DNA from: Microbacterium aerolatum
GTDB lineage: Bacteria > Actinomycetota > Actinomycetes > Actinomycetales > Microbacteriaceae
Reading direction: 5' to 3'
Assembly (NCBI RefSeq): GCF_007988825.1
Contig: NZ_BJUW01000002.1
Coordinates: forward strand, 268,804 to 332,803
DNA: 64,000 bases
Every line of letters begins with the position of its first letter. Position 1 is the first letter of the stretch. The position numbers were made by a program, and so were the translations under genes. The notes beneath the pieces are model-generated. The model was given only the letters and a program-made list of their open reading frames with translations. It was not told the DNA's origin and searched no databases. Of the stretch, positions 1 through 7,723 are shown one piece after another.

Positions 1-1459
1 TGAGAAGTGCCGCGCCGGTCGGCGCCGAATCCGCGAGCGCGATGTCGCGGAACGGGCTCTTCTCGCTGGAGGTGTGCGGCATCCACTTGAGCCAGTCGAG
101 CTCCGGCGTCCATGCCGAGTCGGCGAACGCGACGGCGACGAGGTCGTTGGGCGCGTGCAGGCCCAACAGCTGCACGGCGATCCCGCGCATGGTGTCGGCC
201 ACGGCACCCTGAGGGCCGGCGATGCCGATCGACCCGGCATCGCCGAGCGTGTCGAACACCGGCACGTCGTCGACGAACGCGTAGCGCTCCTGCAGCCGGT
301 CGATGCGATCGATGAACTCCGGCAGCCCTTCCGGCGTCTCGGCGTCGTCGATCGTGTTGCGCCCCGGAAGCCGGCAGCTGCCCAACCGCACGGCGAGGAA
401 ATTCCAGTGCTCGGGCCGCCTGGTCCACAGCATCGGTCCCAGGCGCATGGCGTGGTCGAACACCTCGGCGACGGGCGGCGCCTCGGCATTGCGGGCGCGC
501 TCCTCCTCCGGCTTGCCGCGGAAGAAGTCCTCCTCGAGCTGCTCGTACTGCCGCTCGAACAGCAGGAACTCGTGGTTCGTGCTCTTCTTGCTCTGCATGG
601 ACTGATTGATGATGTTGCCGAACGCCATCAGCGGAGTCATCACGATCATGAGGAGCGATCGGGGGTTCTCGTTGAGGGCGTACAGCGCCAGGCCCATCAG
701 GATCGGCGCAATGAGGATCGGCCACGGGAACAGCTTCCCGATCTTCTCCGTTGGCATCCGCGGCGGCCTGAACCGCGTGCCGGGATAGCGCACCTCGACG
801 CGCGGGCTGCGGTTGAACAGCAGTCCGCCACCGCGCTCGATGATGGGCTCTTCGGCCCCCGTGCCGTCGAATGAGCGCGCCAGGCGGAGGACGAGCGTGG
901 TGCCGCCGATGACGAACGGCTCGCCCTCTTCGACACGGACGCGCTGCACGGCGACGCCGTCGACGAGCACGCCGTTGGCGGAGTTCAGGTCGACGACCTC
1001 GATCTGAGCGCCCACTTCGAGGCGCGCGTGGCGCTTGGAGACCATCGGGTCGGTGAGGACGACGTCGTTGCCGACCTCCCGACCGATCGAGACGTGCCCC
1101 GAGGAGATCGGGAACTCCTGACCGGCGAGCGCGCCGGCGGTGGCGTGCAGAACGCCGACGATCGCGCGCTGTCCGCCGAATGCATAGTCGGGTCCGTAGT
1201 TGACGATGGATGCCGCGAAGCCGGAGCCGATCGGTGCCTCGCCGATCGGGACGTCCGGCTGCAGCGGCACCAGGCGGTCGCCGGTGGGCGGGGCGACCGC
1301 GAGCGTGAGCACATCGCCCTCGGCGACCGGAGTCGACCGGGTGGGATCCGACTCGGCGACCTGGCGGGCCACGTCTCCCGTGGTGGCGGTCGAGTCCGTC
1401 GTGATCACGACGTCGACGGGGTCGTTCCCCTGTCGATGCAAGGTCAGCTTCAGTCTCAT
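1..1459 (-). CDS. FHA-domain FtsK/EssC-like ATPase, N-terminal part (partial)
   Basis: The frame is open from an ATG at 1459 to the window edge (486 codons), so the C-terminus with its ATPase domains lies outside. Residues 1-60 look like a small beta-rich leading domain. An FHA domain follows at about 120-190, with GREVGND, SKRHARLE and NSANG motifs (the usual GR, SxxH and NG positions). Two adjacent hydrophobic segments lie at about 243-285, followed by a charged helical stretch. FHA, then paired TM helices, then a cytoplasmic ATPase is the layout of EssC/EccC-type motors of type VII secretion; the ATPase part is inferred from this layout only. It starts 58 bp after the RDD-FHA gene and is probably the last visible member of the kinase/phosphatase cluster. 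A plain FHA membrane protein without ATPase is the alternative. Confidence 0.75.
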   Translation of the reverse strand, partial: MRLKLTLHRQGNDPVDVVITTDSTATTGDVARQVAESDPTRSTPVAEGDVLTLAVAPPTGDRLVPLQPDVPIGEAPIGSGFAASIVNYGPDYAFGGQRAIVGVLHATAGALAGQEFPISSGHVSIGREVGNDVVLTDPMVSKRHARLEVGAQIEVVDLNSANGVLVDGVAVQRVRVEEGEPFVIGGTTLVLRLARSFDGTGAEEPIIERGGGLLFNRSPRVEVRYPGTRFRPPRMPTEKIGKLFPWPILIAPILMGLALYALNENPRSLLMIVMTPLMAFGNIINQSMQSKKSTNHEFLLFERQYEQLEEDFFRGKPEEERARNAEAPPVAEVFDHAMRLGPMLWTRRPEHWNFLAVRLGSCRLPGRNTIDDAETPEGLPEFIDRIDRLQERYAFVDDVPVFDTLGDAGSIGIAGPQGAVADTMRGIAVQLLGLHAPNDLVAVAFADSAWTPELDWLKWMPHTSSEKSPFRDIALADSAPTGAALL

Positions 1460-1517
1460 TCGTCTCCCCCGGTTCCGGCCCGCCGGCCGGTCGTCATCGT
1501 CATCGTCCCGCTCCGGG

Positions 1518-2777
1518 TCACAGCCGGACCACGGCCGCGGTGCGGTCGCCGATCCGGATCGTGTCGCCGTCGGTGGTCGCGACCGGCGCGCCGGCGGCGA
1601 CCTCGTGCTCCACGCCAGCGCGGATCAGTCCGGACCCGTTCGTGGACTGGCAGTCGAGGATCTCGAGGCCGCCCTCGACCGGCCGCACCAGCAGGTGCGT
1701 CTTCGAGAGCGACTTGCTGTCATCGGTCAGTGCTACCGCCCGTGCACCGGGGTGAACCGCGGCATCAGGATTCCGCCCCAGGAGGACCGGCTCTGTGACC
1801 GGGATGCTCTCCCCGGTGTCGAGTCGAAGGCCGAAGCGCGCGACGGGCTCAGCCCGCTGCGGGGCGACGGGTTGCGGCGCGACCGACTGCGGCGCGACGG
1901 GCTCGACAGGTTGCGGTGCCACGGGTTGCGCCTCCGCGGCCGGCGCTGTCGCAAGGGGCGAGCCGCTCACCGGACGCTCGTGCGCCTCGTACGGGCGCGC
2001 GATGCCGAGCACACCGGCGCTGCCGCGGTTCCCCGGCCGGTACTGCGGTTGCGCCGCAGGGTCCAGGGGCGTCGCGAGCGACGGGAGCGTCTCGCGCTCC
2101 TGCGTCGGTTCGGCCTTCACCATCTTGCGCGCGACGCGCATGCGCTTCTCGTCGTACGGCTGCAGTCCGCGGCGCACATCCACGAGCCAGACGCTCGCCG
2201 CCTTGTCGTGCAGGCCGCGTCCGCGCCGGTCCGGGTCGAACGTCGGCGAGGCCAGGAAAAGTGCCGGGCCCAGCACCGGCACGATGTTCGACACGTACAC
2301 GATGAGGAAGCGCAGCAGTACGGCACCGACGCCCGGCTTCTCCAGTGTCCGGACGTTGACGCTCCGCAGACCCGTGATGGCCTTGCCGATCGTCATGCCC
2401 TTCCTGCCGTGCATGACCAGCTGCACGATGCAGAACACCAGCGAGAGCAGCGTCGTGACGCCCGCCATCACGATGGCGAGCACGAAACTTGGATGGTTGA
2501 CGAATCCGTACGAGGAGATGGATCCCGTGGCCAACTTGAGCAGCAGCGGCACCGCGCCCAGCCAGAGCGGCAGCTGCAGCAGCATCCAGAACGCCACGTC
2601 GCAGACGAGGGCGAGCGCGCGACGCCCGAAGGGTGCGTTCAGCAGCCCCAGCGCTGCCGCGTACGCAGGATCGGCCCGGCCCTCGGCATCGAGCCCCTCG
2701 ACGACCTGCTTCTTCTCGTCGATCTCCCAGATCGCTCCGACGGGCATCTGCCGGCGGTCGTCACCCTGGGCTGTCAC
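1518..2777 (-). CDS. RDD-family membrane protein with C-terminal FHA domain (first copy)
   Basis: This is a 419-residue protein if it starts at the GTG at 2777, whose GTGA overlaps the kinase stop codon by 4 bp. A longer reading from 2843 lies inside the kinase gene and lacks a coupled start. The N-terminal half has an RDD-type membrane domain: RRALALVCDV near its start, several hydrophobic helices, and a conserved GMTIGKAITGLR loop. A Pro/Ala/Val-Gln-rich linker follows. From about residue 333 there is an FHA domain (LGRNPD, SLSKTH, CQSTNGS). The FHA should bind phosphothreonine, plausibly on the upstream kinase or its substrates. A second gene of the same design lies at 6500-7723, so the cluster carries a paralogous pair. 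The transported or sensed molecule is unknown. Confidence 0.85.
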   Translation of the reverse strand: MTAQGDDRRQMPVGAIWEIDEKKQVVEGLDAEGRADPAYAAALGLLNAPFGRRALALVCDVAFWMLLQLPLWLGAVPLLLKLATGSISSYGFVNHPSFVLAIVMAGVTTLLSLVFCIVQLVMHGRKGMTIGKAITGLRSVNVRTLEKPGVGAVLLRFLIVYVSNIVPVLGPALFLASPTFDPDRRGRGLHDKAASVWLVDVRRGLQPYDEKRMRVARKMVKAEPTQERETLPSLATPLDPAAQPQYRPGNRGSAGVLGIARPYEAHERPVSGSPLATAPAAEAQPVAPQPVEPVAPQSVAPQPVAPQRAEPVARFGLRLDTGESIPVTEPVLLGRNPDAAVHPGARAVALTDDSKSLSKTHLLVRPVEGGLEILDCQSTNGSGLIRAGVEHEVAAGAPVATTDGDTIRIGDRTAAVVRL

Positions 2778-4402
2778 TCCACGCACCCCCGCACCGGCTC
2801 CGAGGCGCGCCCGTCGCCGCGGCGCAGCATCACGTCGATGCACACCTGGCCGGATGCCGCGCCCTGGAACGTCACCGTCGTCTGCTTCGTGGTCTCCGTA
2901 CCCCCGTCGCCCGCGAGATCCACGGTGTTCCAGAGGTACAGGTCGCCGTCTTCAGGCGACGGGTTCGTCCAGTTGAACGTGATCGCGGTTCCCTCGCGCG
3001 TGCCGGCGAGTTCGTCGACCGTCGGCACGGCTTCCGACACGGGGTTCTGCGGGACGACCTCGTCCTGCGTGGCGACCGGGTCGGGCTCGCCCGTGCCGTT
3101 CAGCAGGTTGACTCCCACGATCACACCGCCGACGAGCACGACGGCGGCGGCCGCGATGCCGATCCACATGCCGGCGCGGGGCCTGCGCTTCGCATCGGCC
3201 GTGACGGGCTCGACTGCGGGCACGCCGGGAGCGGTCGGCGCCGGGGGTGCCTCGGGCGACAGCGTGCGCGGTCCGCGCACGACGGTGCGATCATCGTCGA
3301 CCGGTGCGGATGCCGCTGCCGGAGTGCTCGGGCGCACGACCGTGTCCTCGACGGCAGGGGATGCCGCCGCCTCGAAGCGCGGACCCGGAACGTCGACGGA
3401 CGGGGCGGGCTGCGGGGTTCCCAGCTGCCTTGTCGTCGCCGACGGGCGGGTGTTCCCGGCATCCGGTTCGATGCTGACGACGTTGCGAACGCGCGTCAGC
3501 CCTTCGTCGTCGTCCTCGAGGTCTTCCGGAAGCGGATGATCGTCGACGATGTCGATCGGCGTGACCGAATGGGTCAGTTCGATCTGCACCTTCTGCAGCG
3601 CTCGCGCGAACGCGACGGCGCTGGGGTATCTGGCCTCAGGATTCTTCGCCATCGCGCGCTCCAGCACCTGCTGGAGGCTGCCGGGGGAGTCCGGCCGGGA
3701 CAGCGAAGGCAACGAGGCGCGCTCGATGCGCTCGATCAGGTCGGCGCTGGTGTTGCGCTCGCCGGGACGCTCGAACGGAGAGCGACCAGCCAGCAGCGTG
3801 TACAGCGTCGCTCCGAGGGCGAAGACGTCGGAGCGCTGCCCGCTCTGCGGCGGGTCGGCGAAGAACTCCGGCGGCGACCACGGGATCGACATCCCGGTCG
3901 CCTCGGACACCGCACCCGTCGTCGACGCGATGCCGAAGTCGGTCAGCGCGGGCCGGTTGTATTCGGTGACGAGGATGTTCGCCGGCTTGATGTCGCGGTG
4001 CAGCACGCCCGCGCGGTGGGCGGTCTCGACGGCACCAGCGACCTGGATGCCGACCCGCAGCGCCTCGGCGACCGAGAAGGGCTCCTTGCGCGCGCGGATC
4101 TGCAGGTTCGGCCGCGGGCAGTACTCCATCACCAGGTACGGGCGTCCGTCGCCGGCGACACCGGCCTGATAGATCGTCACGATCGCCGGATGCGTCGACA
4201 GCATCGCCATCACGTTCGCCTCATCGGCGAACTCCTGTGCCGCACCGCTCGAGATGCGGTCGGCGAGCAGGACCTTCACCGCGACGCGGCGCTTGGGCAT
4301 CTGCTGTTCGTACAGGAAGACGTCGGCGAAGCCGCCGGTGCCCAGCGGTTCGACGAAGGTGAAGCCGGGAAGTTCGGGGGGCGGGGAGGGCGGCCTGCTC
4401 AC
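2774..4402 (-). CDS. Transmembrane Ser/Thr protein kinase with extracytoplasmic domain
   Basis: This 542-residue eukaryotic-type kinase has a glycine-rich loop at 21-26, the ATP-anchoring Lys43 in VAVK, HRDIKPAN with catalytic Asp137, DFG at 155-157, and SPPE where APE is usual. All catalytic residues are present. A low-complexity linker (about 280-405) holds two TVVR motifs with acidic residues before them (near 354 and 373). A single TM helix follows at 411-433, then an outside domain of about 110 residues that reads like one FN3-type beta sandwich. There are no PASTA repeats. It starts at a GTG overlapping the FHA gene by 4 bp and overlaps the next gene the same way. With the adjacent PP2C and FHA proteins it forms a write-erase-read module; it corresponds to Pkb2 of the bifidobacterial PFNA locus by context. 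Confidence 0.93.
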   Translation of the reverse strand: MSRPPSPPPELPGFTFVEPLGTGGFADVFLYEQQMPKRRVAVKVLLADRISSGAAQEFADEANVMAMLSTHPAIVTIYQAGVAGDGRPYLVMEYCPRPNLQIRARKEPFSVAEALRVGIQVAGAVETAHRAGVLHRDIKPANILVTEYNRPALTDFGIASTTGAVSEATGMSIPWSPPEFFADPPQSGQRSDVFALGATLYTLLAGRSPFERPGERNTSADLIERIERASLPSLSRPDSPGSLQQVLERAMAKNPEARYPSAVAFARALQKVQIELTHSVTPIDIVDDHPLPEDLEDDDEGLTRVRNVVSIEPDAGNTRPSATTRQLGTPQPAPSVDVPGPRFEAAASPAVEDTVVRPSTPAAASAPVDDDRTVVRGPRTLSPEAPPAPTAPGVPAVEPVTADAKRRPRAGMWIGIAAAAVVLVGGVIVGVNLLNGTGEPDPVATQDEVVPQNPVSEAVPTVDELAGTREGTAITFNWTNPSPEDGDLYLWNTVDLAGDGGTETTKQTTVTFQGAASGQVCIDVMLRRGDGRASEPVRGCVE

Positions 4403-5688
4403 GGAAGATCCTCGAAGGTGACGGTCACGCCATCGCCGAGATCCACGACATCATCCGAGAGAACGAGGGTCTGCTCGCCGGGGTGCAGGCGCAGCGGGTC
4501 GGCGCCTGGGCGCAGCAGAGTGGAGCCGTTGGTGGTGTGCAGGTCGACGACCACGACGGTGTCGCCCTCAGGACGGATCTCGAGGTGGCTGCGGGAGATG
4601 TCCTGCTGCGGGCTGTCCACCGCGACGAGGTGGGGCAGGTCGGCGCCGCTCGCGCGCGTGGATCGCGGCTTCCGTCCGATGATGACCGTGCGGTCGAGAG
4701 TGACGACCTGGCCGGTGGAGACCCTGATCCGTCCGGATGCGCTCGAGATCACGGGCAGCACGGCGGTCGGGGCATCCGGATCGGCAGCCGGAGCGTTCTG
4801 GCGGAGCGCACGAGCCTCTGACACCGAGATGGTGTCGCCGTCGTGATCGCCGGCGGGAACGGGCGGTGCCGGCGGCACCGGCGGAGCAGGCGGCACCGGC
4901 GGTTTCTGCGATGCGACGGTCGCTCCGAAGAGCTGGTCGAACTCGTCCGCGTCGGTCGCGTAGGTCACCTCGTCGGGCGTGAGCGTGGCGCCGTCGACCG
5001 CGTCATCGATCGGCGCGGGCGTCTCGGGGATCTCCGCCGTCGGGGGCTCCGCCTCCGCGTCGGACTCCTCGATCGGCGACTCCTCCACCGGAGGCTCCTC
5101 GATCGGCGACTCGACGGCGGTCTCCTCGACGGCCGACTCCTCCACCGAGGCGTCCTCCGTCAGGGCGTCGTCGAGCGCGGCGTCGTCGTCAGCAGGTGCA
5201 GCCTGGGCGACGGGCGCGGCGATCGCCGAATCCGGCTCCGTCACATCCGCCGACTCGATCTCTGCGGTCGCACCGGAGGCACGCACAACGCCGCCTGTGA
5301 TCGGGAGCGATGCGCCAGCATCGGCATCGCCGATGGTGACGGCTATGCGGCTCGCGCCCGCGACGAAGCGCTCGCTCCACGTGGTCACGTTCGAGCCGGT
5401 GAAGCTCTCCTCGCCGTCGGGGCCGGTGACGCTCGCGGTCACCTCGCCGCGCACGGCGATCCTGGCATCCGGCCCTTCGAGGACGACAGCAGCGAACGGC
5501 AGCACCGCCTCGAACGAACCAGCGGCGTGATCCGTGAGCGCGTCGATGACCGCGGCCAGATCTCCCCCGGACTGCTGACGCTCCCACAGCGTGGACACGA
5601 GCTCCGCCGGAGCATCGGGCGACAGGGCGATCAGTGCACCGGGAGCCACCAGGACGTTCCAGTCCCCCGGTCGGTATGTGGTCTGCAT
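4399..5688 (-). CDS. FHA-domain protein with acidic repeat linker
   Basis: This is a 429-residue protein without signal peptide or TM helix. Residues 1-140 form an unrecognised beta-rich domain. Residues about 145-240 are very acidic, with repeated VEES, IEE and PIEE units, and are probably disordered. A short PPVPPAPP-type proline tract comes next. The C-terminal FHA begins at about 336 (IIGRKP, DISRSHLEI, HTTNGS). The start ATG at 5688 overlaps the PP2C stop in a TGATG arrangement, and the end overlaps the kinase start by 4 bp. It is probably a soluble adaptor that reads phosphothreonine placed by the downstream kinase. Confidence 0.85.
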   Translation of the reverse strand: MQTTYRPGDWNVLVAPGALIALSPDAPAELVSTLWERQQSGGDLAAVIDALTDHAAGSFEAVLPFAAVVLEGPDARIAVRGEVTASVTGPDGEESFTGSNVTTWSERFVAGASRIAVTIGDADAGASLPITGGVVRASGATAEIESADVTEPDSAIAAPVAQAAPADDDAALDDALTEDASVEESAVEETAVESPIEEPPVEESPIEESDAEAEPPTAEIPETPAPIDDAVDGATLTPDEVTYATDADEFDQLFGATVASQKPPVPPAPPVPPAPPVPAGDHDGDTISVSEARALRQNAPAADPDAPTAVLPVISSASGRIRVSTGQVVTLDRTVIIGRKPRSTRASGADLPHLVAVDSPQQDISRSHLEIRPEGDTVVVVDLHTTNGSTLLRPGADPLRLHPGEQTLVLSDDVVDLGDGVTVTFEDLP

Positions 5689-6503
5689 CAGCCCATCCCT
5701 CCTGCGACGGCCTCGCGCGGCCGGGTGTCCTCGTCGATGTCGTCATCGGCGCGCATCTGCACGCCTGGTCGGGATGCCACCGAGACGGCGTCCACCACCA
5801 CGACTGTGATGTTGTCCCTGCCGCCGGCGGTGACGGCGGCCGCGACCAGTGCGTCGGCCGCAAGCTGCGGGTCGCGCTCGGTGTTCAGGATGTCGCGGAT
5901 CCGGCCGTCGGACACCTCCGAGGAGAGCCCGTCGGAGCAGATCATCATACGATCACCGAGCTCTGCGGGGAACATCCAGAAGTCGGCGTCGCCGGTGCTT
6001 CCGGCGCCGATCGCCCTGGTGATGATGTTGCGGCGGTGGTCCGAGACGGCCTCGTCGATGCTGAGTTCGCCGGACTCGATGAGCTCCTGCACGACGGAGT
6101 GGTCCACGCTGATCTGTTCGAGCTCGCCGTCTGAGAGCCGGTACGTGCGGGAGTCGCCGATGTTGAAGCTCAGCCAGTAACCCATGCCGTCGACGTCGGC
6201 GAGCACCAGTCCGCTGAGGGTCGTACCCGCACGGGCCATCGCCGACACGGAGAGCGCGTCGACGGCATCGCGCGAGCGGCTGAGCACGTCCAGCACGTCG
6301 TCGAGCTCGAGGCTCTGCCGGCCGATGTAACGGGAGAACTCCGCCACGACGGCGGCGCTGGCACGCTCGCCTGCCTCGTGTCCGCCCATGCCGTCTGCGA
6401 CGACGAAGACCGGCGCACTGGCGAGCAGGGCGTCCTCGTTCAGGGTGCGACGGAGGCCCGCGTGCGTCGAGGATCCCGCCGAGACGATCAGTGGTGCGGT
6501 CAC
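5688..6503 (-). CDS. PP2C-family Ser/Thr protein phosphatase
   Basis: This 271-residue single-domain phosphatase has the metal-binding motifs of the PPM family: NED near 22-24, ADGMGGHEAG with Asp37, GDSRTY near 117-121, SDGL with Asp191, and GGRDNI with Asp230. No TM segment or extra domain is visible, so it acts in the cytoplasm. It starts with GTG, overlapping the upstream RDD-FHA gene by 4 bp, and its stop overlaps the FHA gene start by 1 bp. Its expected role is to reverse phosphorylation by the kinase two genes downstream. It is the PrpC counterpart in the PFNA-like gene set. Confidence 0.93.
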   Translation of the reverse strand: MTAPLIVSAGSSTHAGLRRTLNEDALLASAPVFVVADGMGGHEAGERASAAVVAEFSRYIGRQSLELDDVLDVLSRSRDAVDALSVSAMARAGTTLSGLVLADVDGMGYWLSFNIGDSRTYRLSDGELEQISVDHSVVQELIESGELSIDEAVSDHRRNIITRAIGAGSTGDADFWMFPAELGDRMMICSDGLSSEVSDGRIRDILNTERDPQLAADALVAAAVTAGGRDNITVVVVDAVSVASRPGVQMRADDDIDEDTRPREAVAGGMG

Positions 6504-7723
6504 GCGTAGCCTCCGACCGTGACGATGCGGTCGCCGATCTCGATGGCGTCGCCGAGACGGACGCGCACCTGCTCGCCGGGCTCGCAGGTGATCCGGTGAC
6601 CGTCGCGCATGATGACTGTGCCGTTCGTGGAATGCCGGTCCATGATCCAGCCGCCGGACGGCTCAGCGGCCGCCTCGAAGTGCGTCTTCGACAGCGACAG
6701 CGTCTCGTCGCGGACGGGGACGACCACCGCGCCGCCCTCAGGCGACGGGTTGCGCCCGAACAGCGTGCGTCGCGACACCGTCACCCTGGTGCCGTCGTCC
6801 CAGGTGAACACCAGACGGTGGCCGGGGATGCTGATGCGGGTGTCCTCGATGTCCGGGGACTCACCCTGGTCCGTTGCCGGGGCCGGCGCCGGGGCGGGCG
6901 CCGGGGCGGCGGGTGCCGCCGGGGATGCCGGAGCGGGTACTACCGGTTCGGGCGCGGGAGTCTCCCGCGCGGGCGGTCCGTCCTGAGTGATGCCGGGGAC
7001 GAACGCGATGAGCGAATCGCCGTCCGCTGCGGGGGTGCCGGGCTGTGTGACCGGCTCAGCCGGTGCCGGACGCGGGGCCTCGGGGGCGCGCACGGTCTCA
7101 TCCAGCGCAGGCGCAGCGGGCGCGGGAAGAGTCGGATACGCGGGAGCCTGCGGTGCTGCCATCGGCGTCGCGAGTCCGGGAATCGGCGGTGCCGAGTTCG
7201 GTGCTGAGTTCGGCAGCGGCGGGCGCGGCGGCACGCGGACGTCCTGCTCGGGAAGCGTGCCGACCGTCGCGGGCCTGATCCCGGCATCCATCATCAGCGA
7301 CCGCGCGACCTTGTCGTGCCATCCCTGAAAACGACCCGAACCGTCGAACAGCGGCGTGAAATACCCGACGACGATGGATGCCGCGAGTCCGAAGATGATG
7401 TTCCGCAACAGCGTGCGGCCGAAGCCGAGCGGGGCGCCGTCGGCCTCGCTCACGAGGCGCAGGCGCTGCGCCCGCATCCCGATCGACCCGTTGCCGGACT
7501 GCATGATCGTGTAGACCACGAACCAGCCGACCATCAGCAGCCACACGACGATGGCACCGGCGCCGAGGACGGCGAGCATCCCGTCGGGCCCTGCCATGAC
7601 CGCGAAGACGACGAGCAGGGTCGTCAGGACGATGCCGATTCCGGCCGCGATCGCGGCATCGATGATGTATGCCACGGCACGCCGTGATGTCGGGGCGACG
7701 GTGCCGAACGACGTGTGCGTCAT
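6500..7723 (-). CDS. RDD-family membrane protein with C-terminal FHA domain (second copy)
   Basis: This is a 407-residue protein. I start it at the ATG at 7723, which forms a 4-bp ATGA overlap with the transglutaminase-like gene; the longer open frame upstream is the shadow of that gene. Residues about 10-135 form an RDD domain (SRRAVAYIIDAAIA, then a QSGNGSIGMRAQRLRLV loop) with four hydrophobic segments. A long Pro/Ala-rich linker follows. An FHA domain from about residue 322 has FGRNPSPEGG, LSLSKTHFE and HSTNGT. It has the same plan as the gene at 1518-2777, so the two are probably paralogues with different partners. Confidence 0.85.
   Translation of the reverse strand: MTHTSFGTVAPTSRRAVAYIIDAAIAAGIGIVLTTLLVVFAVMAGPDGMLAVLGAGAIVVWLLMVGWFVVYTIMQSGNGSIGMRAQRLRLVSEADGAPLGFGRTLLRNIIFGLAASIVVGYFTPLFDGSGRFQGWHDKVARSLMMDAGIRPATVGTLPEQDVRVPPRPPLPNSAPNSAPPIPGLATPMAAPQAPAYPTLPAPAAPALDETVRAPEAPRPAPAEPVTQPGTPAADGDSLIAFVPGITQDGPPARETPAPEPVVPAPASPAAPAAPAPAPAPAPATDQGESPDIEDTRISIPGHRLVFTWDDGTRVTVSRRTLFGRNPSPEGGAVVVPVRDETLSLSKTHFEAAAEPSGGWIMDRHSTNGTVIMRDGHRITCEPGEQVRVRLGDAIEIGDRIVTVGGYA

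Noticed and set aside
1200..3539. Long plus-strand frame across the RDD-FHA and kinase genes
   Set aside because: It crosses two gene boundaries supported by clear domains on the minus strand and shows no domain itself.
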